From NCBI GenBank assembly GCA_964531695.1, contig CAZHEH010000016.1:1-64000 (forward strand): DNA of 64,000 bases, read 5' to 3'. Shown in pieces: positions 51,648-61,266 of this stretch. The DNA comes from JAGXKT01 sp964531695 (GTDB lineage: Bacteria > Planctomycetota > Phycisphaerae > SM23-33). Below the pieces are notes generated by a model. The model was not told the origin of the DNA. It worked only from the letters and a program-made list of their open reading frames with translations, and searched no databases. Position numbers and translations under genes: made by a program. Position 1 is the first letter of the stretch. Each line of letters begins with the position of its first letter.

Positions 51648-52868
51648 ATGGATCGCGGCATCAAGGTGACGGACGACATCACGTGGGTCGGCGTGAACGA
51701 CTACGACACGGACCTCTTCGAGGCCATCTGGCCGCTGCCGCGGGGCGTGAGCTACAACGCATACCTGATCGACGACGAGAAGGTCGCGCTGATGGACACG
51801 GTTAAGGCGGGCTTTGCGAGCGGCCTGCTGGATACGCTGCGGCGGCATCTCGGCGACCGGCCGGTCGACTACCTCGTCATCAACCACATGGAGCCGGACC
51901 ACTCCGGCGCCGTGGCGATCCTGCGCCGCATGTGCCCGGACATGCGGATCGTCGGCAATGCCAAGACGGCCGGATTCCTCAAGGACTTTTACGGCATCAC
52001 GGAGGGCGTGCACGAGGTCGCCGACGGCGACACGCTCGAGCTCGGCCGGCACACGCTGGAGTTCCACCTGACGCCGATGGTCCACTGGCCCGAGACGATG
52101 ATGACCTACGACCGGGCGGACAAGGTGCTGTTCAGCGGGGACGCCTTCGGCGGCTTCGGCGCGCTGCCGGGCGGGATCTTCGACGACGAGGTCGATACCG
52201 CCTACTTCATGGAGGAGACGCTGCGGTACTTCTCGAATATCATCGGCAAGTACTGCAGGACGACGCAGAAGGCCATCGCCAAGCTCGCGGACCTGGACAT
52301 CGGCATCGTGGCGCCGACGCACGGGCCCGTCTGGCGGGCCGAGCCGCGGCGGATCATCGAGCTGTACGACCGCTGGAGCCGCCAGGAGACCGAGCCGGGC
52401 GTCGTGATCGTCTACGGCTCGATGTACGGGAACACGGAGACGATGGCCCACGCCGTGGCCCGCGAGCTGGCCGAGCGCGGCGTCGAGAAGGTCCGCGTTC
52501 ACAACGTCTCACGGACGCACGCCTCGTTCATCATCAACGACATCTGGCGGTTCAACGGTTTCGTCTTCGCCGGGCCCACGTACAACACGTCACTGTTCCC
52601 GCTGATGGACGACTTCCTGCGGCTGATCGTCAACATGCCGCTGACGGACCGGCACGTCGGCATCGTCGGCACGCAGAGCTGGTCCGGCGGGGGCGTCAAG
52701 GCGATCTGCGAGTACACCGAGAAGGCCAAGTGGAACGTCGTCGAACCGGTCGTCGAGGCCAAGTGCTCGCCCACGGACGACGACCTCGACGCCTGCCGAC
52801 AACTCGGCGCGAACCTCGCCGAGGCCGTCACCGACGCTTCCGGACGCGGCGACGGCCGGGGGCAGTGA
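51648..52868 (+). CDS. A-type flavodiiron protein (FprA/NorV-like)
   Basis: 406-residue oxygen or nitric oxide reductase. The metallo-beta-lactamase domain (1-255) has the diiron ligands: NHMEPDHSGAVAIL (HxExDH), MVHWPETM, FSGDAFGGFGAL and VAPTHGPVWR. The flavodoxin domain (260-400) has VIVYGSMYGNTETMAHA for FMN and TQSWSGGGVKAI. No rubredoxin domain is fused, so a separate donor is needed. AGGAAAGG precedes the ATG at 51648. It protects anaerobes from oxygen or NO and fits the ferredoxin-dependent metabolism suggested by IorAB. Confidence 0.95.
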   Translation: MDRGIKVTDDITWVGVNDYDTDLFEAIWPLPRGVSYNAYLIDDEKVALMDTVKAGFASGLLDTLRRHLGDRPVDYLVINHMEPDHSGAVAILRRMCPDMRIVGNAKTAGFLKDFYGITEGVHEVADGDTLELGRHTLEFHLTPMVHWPETMMTYDRADKVLFSGDAFGGFGALPGGIFDDEVDTAYFMEETLRYFSNIIGKYCRTTQKAIAKLADLDIGIVAPTHGPVWRAEPRRIIELYDRWSRQETEPGVVIVYGSMYGNTETMAHAVARELAERGVEKVRVHNVSRTHASFIINDIWRFNGFVFAGPTYNTSLFPLMDDFLRLIVNMPLTDRHVGIVGTQSWSGGGVKAICEYTEKAKWNVVEPVVEAKCSPTDDDLDACRQLGANLAEAVTDASGRGDGRGQ

Positions 52869-53046
52869 CAGCCGGCGCCGGAGTTCGGGCCCCGGCCGGG
52901 CGCCCCAAGACAGGGCCGGAGGTCCGGGCCCGCACCGCGTGCGGCGTCAAACGGCCGAGACCGGCGGCTGAGAGCTGATGGCGAACGGCTTGCCCCGAGC
53001 GAGTCCCGGCAAGCTGGCACGAGCCGAGGGGCGGATCGCTCGCCGC

Positions 53047-53532
53047 CTACAGGCGGCGGTACATCCGATACATCACCCGCCGCATGCCGTGGCGCTCGTA
53101 GAAGGCGACGGCCGGCTCGTTGTCGAGCGCCACGTGCAGGATGACATGGTGCACGCCGCGCCGGCGCAGCTCGTCGAAAGCCCGCTCGACCAGCGCCGAG
53201 GCCACACCCCGCCGCCGCCAGTCAGGATGCACCGCCAGGTCGCCGATGAACCCCTGGGCCCTCTCGCCGAAGACGCGCGGCTCGGGGCGAACCTCCGCCA
53301 GCAGGAACCCGACGACGTCGCCGGCGGGCGCCTCGGCCAGCAGCGCGAGCGTCTCGGGGCGCTCGACGAACCGCCGGAAGTAGTCCCGCCAGTGCGTGGT
53401 CGCGTCGTCCGCGTAGGCCCACACCTCGTCGTCGTAGGCGTGATGCTCATGGGCCATCGTCTCCCACAGCCCGCCCACGGCCCCGGCGTCGGCGGGCCGC
53501 GCCGGGCGGATTGCCGGGCTCTCCTCCGTCAT
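53047..53532 (-). CDS. GNAT-family N-acetyltransferase
   Basis: 161-residue acetyltransferase. The acetyl-CoA motif is IGDLAVHPDWRRRGVASAL (Arg-x-x-Gly-x-Ala) followed by LVERAFDELRRRGVHH, and motif B is VALDNEPAVAFYERHGM. The start codon ATG at 53532 overlaps the purL stop (ATGA), so it is translated with purL. The substrate is unknown; an N-terminal or small-molecule amine is likely. Confidence 0.88.
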   Translation of the reverse strand: MTEESPAIRPARPADAGAVGGLWETMAHEHHAYDDEVWAYADDATTHWRDYFRRFVERPETLALLAEAPAGDVVGFLLAEVRPEPRVFGERAQGFIGDLAVHPDWRRRGVASALVERAFDELRRRGVHHVILHVALDNEPAVAFYERHGMRRVMYRMYRRL

Positions 53533-56471
53533 GGGCCGGTGTGCTTCCCGCCGCTGAAAGTCCCTTGCCAGGCGGCCTTGGCCTCGTCGGCGGATACGTC
53601 GAGGAGGATCTCGCCGCCGGCCGTGAACCGCACGCGCCCGTCCTCGGTCACGCGGCCGACCTCGCCGACCGGGCAGTTCTGCACCGCCCGCATGAAGGCA
53701 TCGTATTGGTCGGGTTCGACCTCCACGAGGAACCGCCCGGCGTCCTCGGCGAACAGCAGGCACGCCGATGGCATGCCCCTCCCGCGAATCGGCATCGCGT
53801 CCAGCTCCAGCGACACGCCCAATCCGCCGGAGAAGGACATCTCGGCGGCCGCCACGGCCAGGCCGCCCTCGGACAGATCGTGGCAGCTCCGCACCGCGCC
53901 CGCCTCGATCGCGGACTGAAGCGCCCGCATGGTTCCCACGGACGCGGCCGTGTCGACCGGCGCCACGTCGGTTCCGCTCTCCAGCCCCTCGACGAGCAGG
54001 TAGTGGCTGCCGCCGAGGTCGGCGCCGGTCCGGCCGAGGAGGAACAGGTAGCTCCCGCCCTGCTTGGCGTCGGCCGTGACGCACCGCCCGACGTCGGCGA
54101 TCACGCTGACGGCCGAGATCAACAGTGTCGGCGGAATCGCGATGATCCGCCCGTCGTCGGTTCGGAACTCGTTGTTCAGCGAGTCCTTGCCGCTGACAAA
54201 GGGCGTGCCGTAGGCCAGCGCGGCGTGGCGGCAGCCCTTGGCGGCTTGCACGAGGGCGCCCATGCGGTCGGGCTTGTTGCAATTGCCCCAGCAGAAGTTG
54301 TCCAGGATGGCGGTGCGGTCCAGGTTGCCGCCGACGGCCACGGCGTTGCGCAGGGCCTCGTCCACGGCATGGAGCGCCGACTGATACGGATCGAGCCGCC
54401 CCAGCCGGGGGTTCATGCCGCAGGAGATCACGACGCCCTTGCGGCTTTCCAGCACCGGCCGGATCACCGCCGCGTCGCCGGGGCCGTCCTCGGCGATGCC
54501 CACCAGCGGCTTGACCGCGCTGCCGCCCTGCACCTCGTGGTCGTACTGGCGGACGATCCATTCCTTGCTGGCCACGTTCGGCGCGGCGAGGATCCGCAGC
54601 AGCACGTCGCCGTAATCCTCCCGGCGACGGGGCGCCGGCGAGGGGCGATCGATCTTCTCGTACACGGCCTCCTTGGTCGGCCGCGGCAGGCCGTTGTGAG
54701 CGAAGTCCAGGTCCACCTCGCCGACGATCTTGCCCTCGTAGTACAGGCGCAGCAGCCGCTCGGCCGCGGCGCCCTCCGGCGAGCCGAACGTTCCGATCAC
54801 CGTCGCCTCGACGCCCTCCGCGCCGAACAGCTCCAGCGCGCGGGCCACGTTCTCCTGCGGCACGGCCAGGACCATCCGCTCCTGGGCCTCGCTGATCCAG
54901 ACTTCGTCGTAGCTGAGACCCGCGTACTTCAGCGGCACGCGGTCGATGTGGACCTCCGCGCCCAACTCGGCGCCCATCTCGCCGACGGCGCTCGAGAGCC
55001 CCCCCGCCCCGCAGTCCGTGATGGCCGTGTGCAGCCCTTCGTCCCGCGCCCGGAGGATCGTGTCGACCATCTTCTTCTCGGTGATGGCGTTGCCGATCTG
55101 CACGGCATGCGAGAACTCGGTCTCGTGGGCGTGGGTCAGCTCCCCGGAGGAGAAGGTGGCCCCGTGGATGCCGTCTCGCCCGGTCCGGCCGCCTACGACC
55201 AGGATCGCATCTCCGGCGCGGGCCCCGCCGAAGCACTTATCCCGGTCCATCAGCCCGACGGTGCCGCAGAAGACAAGCGGGTTGCCGAGGTAGTCCTCGT
55301 CGAAGTACACCGCCCCGTTGACGGTGGGGATGCCCATGCGGTTGCCGTAGTCCCGCACGCCGGCGACAACGCCGCGCATCACGCGACGGGGATGCAGCAC
55401 GCCGCGCGGCACGCCGTCGAGCGGGACGTCCGGCGGGCCGAAGCAGAATACGTCCGTGTTCGCCACCGGCCGGGCGCCGAGGCCCGTGCCGAGCGGGTCG
55501 CGGATGACCCCGCCGATGCCGGTCGAGGCCCCGCCGTAGGGCTCGATGGCGGAGGGGTGGTTGTGCGTCTCGACCTTGAAGCAGATGGCCTTGCCCGCGG
55601 CCTCGTCGAACTCGATGACGCCGGCATTGTCCTCAAAGACGCTGATGCACCACGGCTTGGCCAGCTCTCGCGTCGCGGAGAAGATCGTCGACTTGATGAG
55701 GTTGGGGATCTCCTCGACCGTGTCGCCCGCGGCATTGCGGACGTGGACATCCGAGCGGAACGTCTTGTGCACGCAGTGCTCGGACCACGTCTGGGCGATC
55801 ATCTCCAGCTCGACGTCCCGCGGCTCCCGCCCGAGCCGGCGGTAGTGCGCCTGAATCGCCCGCATCTCGACGAGGTTGAGGAACAGCTCGCCCTCGGCGC
55901 TGAGCCGCTCGAGCCCCGCGTCGTCCAGCTCGCGAATCGGAACCTCGACGACCTTCAGCTCGTAGACGTGCCCGCAAACCTCCGGCGGCGTGTGCGGCCC
56001 GTAGTGAATGTCCTCGATTACCGGGTTGGCCAGCAGCTTCGTGGCGACGGTCTCCAGCAGGCCGTTGGCCTCGACGCCGCCGAGAGACAGCTCATACCTC
56101 CGCCCGGTCCGCACGGCCTCCAGGGCCAGGCCCATGTCGCGCCCGGCCGTCTCGGCCGAGCCCGCCACCGGATCCATCACGCCCGGCTTGAGGTGCACCT
56201 CGATGACGCCCGCATCCCCCGCAGCGGAACTCGAGGGTTCCTCCTCGCTCCCGCCGACGAGCGCCCACCGCTCCGTGACCGGGTCGGCCAGCAGCTCCGC
56301 CGCGGCCCGGCGGGCGTCTTCCTCGCTCAACTGGCCGTACAGGAAGTAGAGCTTCACGGCCGCGACGGACTCCACGCACTCGACGCCCAGCTCGCGTATC
56401 TGCGCGAGCACGCCCTCGGCGTGCGGGTCGCGATGGCCGTCCTTCGTGCGTATCTCGATGCGATGGGTCAT
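53529..56471 (-). CDS. purL: Phosphoribosylformylglycinamidine synthase, PurS-PurL fusion
   Basis: 980 residues, longer than stand-alone PurL (about 720-750) because residues 1-80 form a PurS-like domain (RIEIRTKDGHRDPHAEGV, YFLYGQLSEEDARRAA). The PurL part has WSEHCVHKTFRSDVHV, the active His in THNHPSAIEPYGGASTGIGG, ADCGAGG-like ITDCGAGGLSSAVGEMG, and FVSGKDSLNNEF near the second ATP site. The glutaminase domain is absent, so a separate PurQ is required. It converts FGAR to FGAM in purine synthesis. It lies between pgi (46 bp upstream) and a GNAT gene (overlapping) on the same strand. Confidence 0.93.
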   Translation of the reverse strand: MTHRIEIRTKDGHRDPHAEGVLAQIRELGVECVESVAAVKLYFLYGQLSEEDARRAAAELLADPVTERWALVGGSEEEPSSSAAGDAGVIEVHLKPGVMDPVAGSAETAGRDMGLALEAVRTGRRYELSLGGVEANGLLETVATKLLANPVIEDIHYGPHTPPEVCGHVYELKVVEVPIRELDDAGLERLSAEGELFLNLVEMRAIQAHYRRLGREPRDVELEMIAQTWSEHCVHKTFRSDVHVRNAAGDTVEEIPNLIKSTIFSATRELAKPWCISVFEDNAGVIEFDEAAGKAICFKVETHNHPSAIEPYGGASTGIGGVIRDPLGTGLGARPVANTDVFCFGPPDVPLDGVPRGVLHPRRVMRGVVAGVRDYGNRMGIPTVNGAVYFDEDYLGNPLVFCGTVGLMDRDKCFGGARAGDAILVVGGRTGRDGIHGATFSSGELTHAHETEFSHAVQIGNAITEKKMVDTILRARDEGLHTAITDCGAGGLSSAVGEMGAELGAEVHIDRVPLKYAGLSYDEVWISEAQERMVLAVPQENVARALELFGAEGVEATVIGTFGSPEGAAAERLLRLYYEGKIVGEVDLDFAHNGLPRPTKEAVYEKIDRPSPAPRRREDYGDVLLRILAAPNVASKEWIVRQYDHEVQGGSAVKPLVGIAEDGPGDAAVIRPVLESRKGVVISCGMNPRLGRLDPYQSALHAVDEALRNAVAVGGNLDRTAILDNFCWGNCNKPDRMGALVQAAKGCRHAALAYGTPFVSGKDSLNNEFRTDDGRIIAIPPTLLISAVSVIADVGRCVTADAKQGGSYLFLLGRTGADLGGSHYLLVEGLESGTDVAPVDTAASVGTMRALQSAIEAGAVRSCHDLSEGGLAVAAAEMSFSGGLGVSLELDAMPIRGRGMPSACLLFAEDAGRFLVEVEPDQYDAFMRAVQNCPVGEVGRVTEDGRVRFTAGGEILLDVSADEAKAAWQGTFSGGKHTGP

Positions 56472-56517
56472 GCGGAGAGCCCCAGTCGCCGGGCGGCGTC
56501 CAGGGCGCCGCGGCGTC

Positions 56518-57921
56518 TCATGCCAGGTAATCCTTATCGATCCGCTTGAAGCGGGCGATTTTACGGTGCATGTCTTTGTAGCCGTCGCGGCCCATGAGTG
56601 CAAACGTGCCCTTCTTGCCGAGCTCCACGGCCGGCTGATCGTAGGCGTCGATGTTGAGCAGTTCGCCCATCAGCGAGGTCGTGAACTCGTAGAGGTAGAT
56701 GAACTGCCCCACGGATTGCGGGGTGATCGTGTCCCAACGGAGCGTGATGCTCGGCCGGTCCGACTCGACGAGCGCGAACTCGGTCGCGCGCTTCTCCGCG
56801 GTCAGCAGTTGGCTGAGCTTCTTTCGGCGGAGGTAGGTCAGGCCCGGCACGTCGTGGTAGATGTCCGGCACGCGGAGGTCCGACGGATGCTCCTGCACCT
56901 CCATGAAGACCGTCAGCTTGTCGTTCGGGCCCTCGCGGTAGAGCTGCACTTGGCTGTGCTGGTCCGTCGTGCCGAGGGCCTTGATCGGCGTGGCCCCGGC
57001 GAAGGCCTCGTTGCCGTCGCGGTCGTAGCGCTTGCCGAGCGACTCGGCCCAGAGCTGCCGGTACCAGTCGGCCAGCAGGTACAGCCGGTTGGAGTAGGGC
57101 ATCATCACGTGCATCGGCTTGCCCTTGGCGGTCGTCATGAGGTACTTGACCATCGCCAGCACGCAGGCCGGGTTGTGCCGCCACTCGGCCGTGGCCTCGA
57201 TGTGCTCCTTCATCTCGGCCGCCCCGGCCAGCAGGCCGTCGATGTCGATGCCCGTCATCGCGGCGCTGAACAGCCCCACCGGCGAGAGCACGCTGAAGCG
57301 CCCGCCGACGTCGCCGGGTACGGGCAGCGTGTCGAAGCCCTCGGCCGCGGCGATGTCGTGCAGCGTGCCCTTCTCCGCGTCCGTCGTGGCGACGATCCGG
57401 CTCGCATACTCCGGGCCGAGACGCTCCTCGAGCAGGCGTCGGAGGATCATGAACTGGCTGGCCGTCTCGGCCGTTTCGCCGCTCTTGGAGATCACGTTGA
57501 ATACCGTCGTCTTCATCCGCCGGGCCAGCAGCTTGAGCGTGTCCGAGACGAGCGTGGGGTCCACATTGTCCAGCACCCACAGACGCACGCGCCCGTGCCG
57601 GCGGCTCGACAGATGGTTGTGCGTCACGGGGTTCAGGGCCGAATGCACCGCGATGTTGCCCAGCGCGCTGCCGCCGATGCCCAGCACGACCATGTCCGTC
57701 GTGTCATCATGGTACTTGCGGACCAACTCCATCACCCGGTCGCGGTAGTCGGTTCGCGTGGGGAGCGTGGCGTAGCCGAGACGGCCGGCGCTGACCTGCT
57801 CCATCACCTTGGCGTACGCCGACGTAACCGCCGGCTCGACCGATTGGATGTCCTCCTCCGTAATGCCGTGGTCGGCGTGGATGGCCGCTTTCGTCGCGTA
57901 CTTCCAATACACCTGAATCAT
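56518..57921 (-). CDS. pgi: Glucose-6-phosphate isomerase
   Basis: 467-residue glycolytic isomerase of the Gram-positive-like length. The phosphate loop is MVVLGIGGSALGNIAVHSAL. VFNVISKSGETAETASQFM holds the sugar-phosphate Ser/Thr residues, and GGRFSVLSPVGLFSAAMTG and GTTDQHSQVQLYREG follow, with the catalytic Glu and His. The last Lys region is VELGKKGTFALMG. The ATG at 57921 follows GAGGAAG. An upstream in-frame open stretch is Arg-rich and not similar. It heads the pgi-purL-GNAT operon. Confidence 0.95.
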   Translation of the reverse strand: MIQVYWKYATKAAIHADHGITEEDIQSVEPAVTSAYAKVMEQVSAGRLGYATLPTRTDYRDRVMELVRKYHDDTTDMVVLGIGGSALGNIAVHSALNPVTHNHLSSRRHGRVRLWVLDNVDPTLVSDTLKLLARRMKTTVFNVISKSGETAETASQFMILRRLLEERLGPEYASRIVATTDAEKGTLHDIAAAEGFDTLPVPGDVGGRFSVLSPVGLFSAAMTGIDIDGLLAGAAEMKEHIEATAEWRHNPACVLAMVKYLMTTAKGKPMHVMMPYSNRLYLLADWYRQLWAESLGKRYDRDGNEAFAGATPIKALGTTDQHSQVQLYREGPNDKLTVFMEVQEHPSDLRVPDIYHDVPGLTYLRRKKLSQLLTAEKRATEFALVESDRPSITLRWDTITPQSVGQFIYLYEFTTSLMGELLNIDAYDQPAVELGKKGTFALMGRDGYKDMHRKIARFKRIDKDYLA

Positions 57922-58121
57922 GGGCTTCCTCAACGTACGTTTGCATCGGGTCGGTAGGCCCCGCCCACACCTCGCGCGCGGGAACGTTCGGTCAGGATAC
58001 CAATACTCGGACGGCCTTTCCAGTCGCACCGCTGATCCGGCACATGCGTAGGGGAAATCCAGGTGTCAAGATGTTTGTCGGCCGGCATCGCCGGGGGCTG
58101 GCTCAGCCCTCTCGATCCGTC

Positions 58122-58127
58122 TATAAT
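58122..58127 (+). promoter_or_regulatory. Perfect TATAAT -10 box
   Basis: 38 bp before the ATG at 58166; no convincing -35 at 17 bp. Confidence 0.4.
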
Positions 58128-58165
58128 CCGCGAGGGCTTCGCCGCCCTCGTCACCGGGACCGTCC

Positions 58166-58630
58166 ATGGACCGTCGCACGAGAATTTGTCTTTGGGTCAT
58201 CGCGATCGGGCTCGCCAACTTCCTCCTGTACGGCATCAGCTATACGTGGTTCTACGGAGAGGCCGTCAACGGGTGGGTCGCGATCGAGAACGGGCAGCGG
58301 GTGTACCACCTCCAATCCGGGGAGGTCGTCTCGCGGGCCGTGTTCATCGCCAGCGGGATCCACTCGATCAGCATCTGGCCGACGGTCGCGGCCATCATGC
58401 TGGCGATGCTGACGCTGGCCAAGGACCGCATCAGCGGCTCGATGCGGCGGGCGGTCCTCCGCGGGCGCGCCCTGATCACGCTGTTGGCCATCATCATCGC
58501 GCTGGTTACCGCCCTGCTGACGTGGGAGTTCACCGAGGCCTTCCTGGACCAGTTCGACGAGCCCCGCGGGGACCCCCCCGTCACGCGACCCGCGCGGCCG
58601 GCGCCGTCGGACGGGGAGGTGCCAAGGTGA
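58166..58630 (+). CDS. Small membrane protein of unknown function
   Basis: 154 residues with three predicted membrane helices: ICLWVIAIGLANFLLYGISY, a central SIWPTVAAIMLAMLTL and LITLLAIIIALVTALLTWEF. The loop between the first two (VAIENGQRVYHLQSGEVVS) is short and outside. The Pro-rich tail overlaps the next gene by four bases (GTGA). I recognise no family. It is cotranscribed with the DinG-type helicase, but a membrane protein beside a helicase gives no clear functional hint. Confidence 0.7.
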   Translation: MDRRTRICLWVIAIGLANFLLYGISYTWFYGEAVNGWVAIENGQRVYHLQSGEVVSRAVFIASGIHSISIWPTVAAIMLAMLTLAKDRISGSMRRAVLRGRALITLLAIIIALVTALLTWEFTEAFLDQFDEPRGDPPVTRPARPAPSDGEVPR

Positions 58631-60651
58631 GCCGGTCCGTGGAGAGCGTCTTCGCTCCCGGCGGACCCGTCGCGCAGCGCATGGACGGCTATGAGCAGCG
58701 CGACGAGCAGCTCGAGATGGCCCGCGCCGTCGCCGCCGCCTTCGACGAGGGAGAGCACCTCATCGCGGAGGCCGGCACGGGCATCGGCAAGAGCTTCGCG
58801 TACCTGGTTCCGGCGATTCTGCACGCGGCCGCGAAACGTCAGCGCGTCGTCGTGTCCACCTACACCATCGCCCTGCAGGAGCAGCTCATCGGCAAGGACC
58901 TGCCGTTTCTCCGCGAGGTGCTGCCCGTGCAGTTCTCGGCCGTGCTGGCGATGGGCCGGACGAACTACCTGTGCTTCCGGCGGCTGTCGGCGGCCGTCAA
59001 CGGCCGGCAGCAACTCTTCAGCGGGCCGGCTCAGCTCGAGCAGCTCGACCGGCTCGCCCAGTGGGCCATGGACACCGAGACCGGCTCGGTTCAGGACATC
59101 GAGTTCGATCTCAGCCCGGCCGTGTGGGGGCGCGTCCGCTGCGAGCCCGGCCTCTGCCGCTCCAGCCAGTGCGAGCACTACGGCCGATGCCACCTTCGAG
59201 CCGCCCGGCAGCGTGTGCAGGCGGCCAACCTCGTGGTCGCGAACCACGCCCTGTTCTTCTCGGACCTGGCGATGGCCTCGGCGCAGGCCAAGCTGCTGGG
59301 CGAGTACGACATCGTCGTGCTGGACGAGGCGCACACCGTGGAGGGCGTCGCCGGCGATCACTTCGGGCGAAGCATATCTTCCGGGCAGGTCCGGGCGCTG
59401 CTGCGGGACCTGTACAACGAGCAGAACAACCGCGGGCTGCTGGCGCTGATGGACGCGCGCCCCGCCATCGACGCGGTCAACCGCGCCGGCGACGCGGCGG
59501 AGGCGTTCTTCGACGGCCTGACGACGTGCCGTCCGCCGGATGTCGAGAAGAACGGTCGGATTCGCCGCCCCCGCATCGTGGACGACACGCTCGGCCCGGC
59601 GCTGTCCGACGTGGCGGGCGAGCTGAGCAAGCTCCGCAAGCGGGCCGGAAAGGACACGCAAGCGTGGGAGCTGATCGGCTACGAAAACCGCGCCCGCGAG
59701 ATGGCCTCACTCGTGCGGGACCTGATCGCCCAGGAGGAGCAGGATCACGCGTACTGGTTCTCCCAGCGGGCCACCCGCCGCGGAGGGCGCATGGTGACGC
59801 TGGCCTCGGCCCCGATCGACGTCTCGCCGATCGTGCGCTCGGTGCTGTTCGATTCGGTGCGATCCGCGGTGCTGACCAGCGCGACGCTGGCGACGGCCCG
59901 GGGCGGCTCGCAGGGCTTCGACTACATCCGCCGTCGGCTCGGCATGGACGAAGGCCGCGAGCTGCTGCTCGACAGCCCCTTCGACTACAAGCGCCAGGCC
60001 AAGCTGTACCTCGAGACGAACCTGGGCAATCCGAACCAGCTCGGCAGCTTCGCCCCGGCCGCGGCGCGAGCCGTCGAGCACTACGCCGCCAAGACGGAGG
60101 GCCGCTGCTTCGTGCTGTTCACCAGCTACGCACTGCTGGAGGCCGTGGCGGAGGAGCTCGCCGCCTTCTGCGAGCGAGAGGGCTACGAGCTGCTCGCCCA
60201 GGGCGGCTCGCTTCAGCGCAGCGCGATGCTCAAGCGCTTTGTCGAGAAGGAGCGGCCGATCCTGCTGGGGACGATGAGCTTCTGGCAGGGCGTGGACGTG
60301 GCGGGCGAGGCGCTGTCGAACGTCATCATCACGAAGCTGCCGTTCTCCGTGCCGGATGAGCCGCTGGTCGAGGCCCGCATCGACGCGATCCGCGCCGCCG
60401 GCGGCAACCCGTTCCGCGAGTACCAGCTCCCCGAGGCGATCATCCGCTTCAAGCAGGGCTTCGGTCGGCTGATCCGCTCGTCGTCGGACACGGGCATCGT
60501 CGCCGTGCTCGACCCCCGGATCGTCACGAAGTCCTACGGCAAGTCCTTCCTCAACGCCCTGCCCGAGCTGGACGTCGTGCGCGACGAGATGACCGGCGGG
60601 CCGGGACCGAAAGAATCGCAACAGCCCGACGAGCTATGGGAATTCACGTAG
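58627..60651 (+). CDS. dinG: DinG-family ATP-dependent DNA helicase
   Basis: 674-residue superfamily 2 helicase of the XPD/DinG type, working 5'-to-3' on forked or structured DNA. GTGIGKS (residues 50-56) is Walker A and DEAH (233-236) Walker B. Four cysteines, Cys172, Cys177, Cys182 and Cys188, in the expected place should bind the [4Fe-4S] cluster. Motifs V and VI are GTMSFWQGVDVAG and IRFKQGFGRLIRS. It starts at GTG 58627 overlapping the previous stop. A role in replication or repair of R-loops is typical for the family. Confidence 0.93.
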   Translation: MSRSVESVFAPGGPVAQRMDGYEQRDEQLEMARAVAAAFDEGEHLIAEAGTGIGKSFAYLVPAILHAAAKRQRVVVSTYTIALQEQLIGKDLPFLREVLPVQFSAVLAMGRTNYLCFRRLSAAVNGRQQLFSGPAQLEQLDRLAQWAMDTETGSVQDIEFDLSPAVWGRVRCEPGLCRSSQCEHYGRCHLRAARQRVQAANLVVANHALFFSDLAMASAQAKLLGEYDIVVLDEAHTVEGVAGDHFGRSISSGQVRALLRDLYNEQNNRGLLALMDARPAIDAVNRAGDAAEAFFDGLTTCRPPDVEKNGRIRRPRIVDDTLGPALSDVAGELSKLRKRAGKDTQAWELIGYENRAREMASLVRDLIAQEEQDHAYWFSQRATRRGGRMVTLASAPIDVSPIVRSVLFDSVRSAVLTSATLATARGGSQGFDYIRRRLGMDEGRELLLDSPFDYKRQAKLYLETNLGNPNQLGSFAPAAARAVEHYAAKTEGRCFVLFTSYALLEAVAEELAAFCEREGYELLAQGGSLQRSAMLKRFVEKERPILLGTMSFWQGVDVAGEALSNVIITKLPFSVPDEPLVEARIDAIRAAGGNPFREYQLPEAIIRFKQGFGRLIRSSSDTGIVAVLDPRIVTKSYGKSFLNALPELDVVRDEMTGGPGPKESQQPDELWEFT

Positions 60652-60655
60652 GGCG

Positions 60656-61078
60656 CTACTCGCCGTCGCTCTCGACCGGCGGCTCGAACAGGACCACATC
60701 GCCGCGCCGTGGCGAGAACTCCTGATCGATCAGGATGCCCGCGGCCGAGACGATCTCCACCCGCTCGATCTGGAGCGTGGCGATCCGCAGAGCGCCGCGA
60801 CGGACGGGTAGTTCGATCCCCCGCGTCAGGCCCTGGGCCCGCCCGAGGTTGATGCTGGCGGTGTCGTGCCGCAGCGCGGTGATCTCGCCGACGAGCACGC
60901 CCGGCTCGACGTCCGGCGCTCGCCGCGGGGCCGGGGCCGGCTCGGGGCTCGGCGCCGGCTCGACGGACAGGTCCGGGCGCTCGGGCCCGGGGGGCTCCGG
61001 CTCGGGACCCGGCGATGGATCGCCGTTCTGGCAGCCCGCGACGGCAATCGCGAAAAGGAGGCAATACGCGGTCTTCAT
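60656..61078 (-). CDS. Pro/Glu-rich lipoprotein with FlgT-C-like domain
   Basis: 140 residues. The lipobox AVAGC (Cys16) is followed by about 40 residues dominated by Pro and Glu, a spacer crossing the peptidoglycan. Residues ~60-135 form a small beta domain (GEITALRHDTASINLGRAQG, TLQIERVEIVSAAGILID, PRRGDVV) resembling the C-terminal domain of FlgT and similar envelope proteins. It lies convergent with dinG, 4 bp apart. Function is unknown; a role in the envelope is likely. Confidence 0.7.
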   Translation of the reverse strand: MKTAYCLLFAIAVAGCQNGDPSPGPEPEPPGPERPDLSVEPAPSPEPAPAPRRAPDVEPGVLVGEITALRHDTASINLGRAQGLTRGIELPVRRGALRIATLQIERVEIVSAAGILIDQEFSPRRGDVVLFEPPVESDGE

Positions 61079-61266
61079 GGCAGTTAATCCTCAGGCAGAC
61101 CCCCGGCCGGCACGCCCCGGAGGCGGCCGCGAGATATCCTACGCCGGGAATGCGTCCGGGCCAAGGCCGTTTTCTTACGCCTATGAGTGTGGATACAATC
61201 GCCAAGCGGCCGAGCGAACACGGCAATGCCGCCGCGACACATGCGTTAGGCGGAAGTGAGCGGACC

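Noticed and set aside
51393..52502. Long minus-strand ORF opposite the flavodiiron gene
   Set aside because: Shadow of the well-supported plus-strand gene; typical of GC-rich antisense frames.
53511..56549. 1012-codon plus-strand ORF opposite purL
   Set aside because: Antisense shadow; its translation is Arg/Val/Asp-rich without motifs, while purL has all catalytic motifs.
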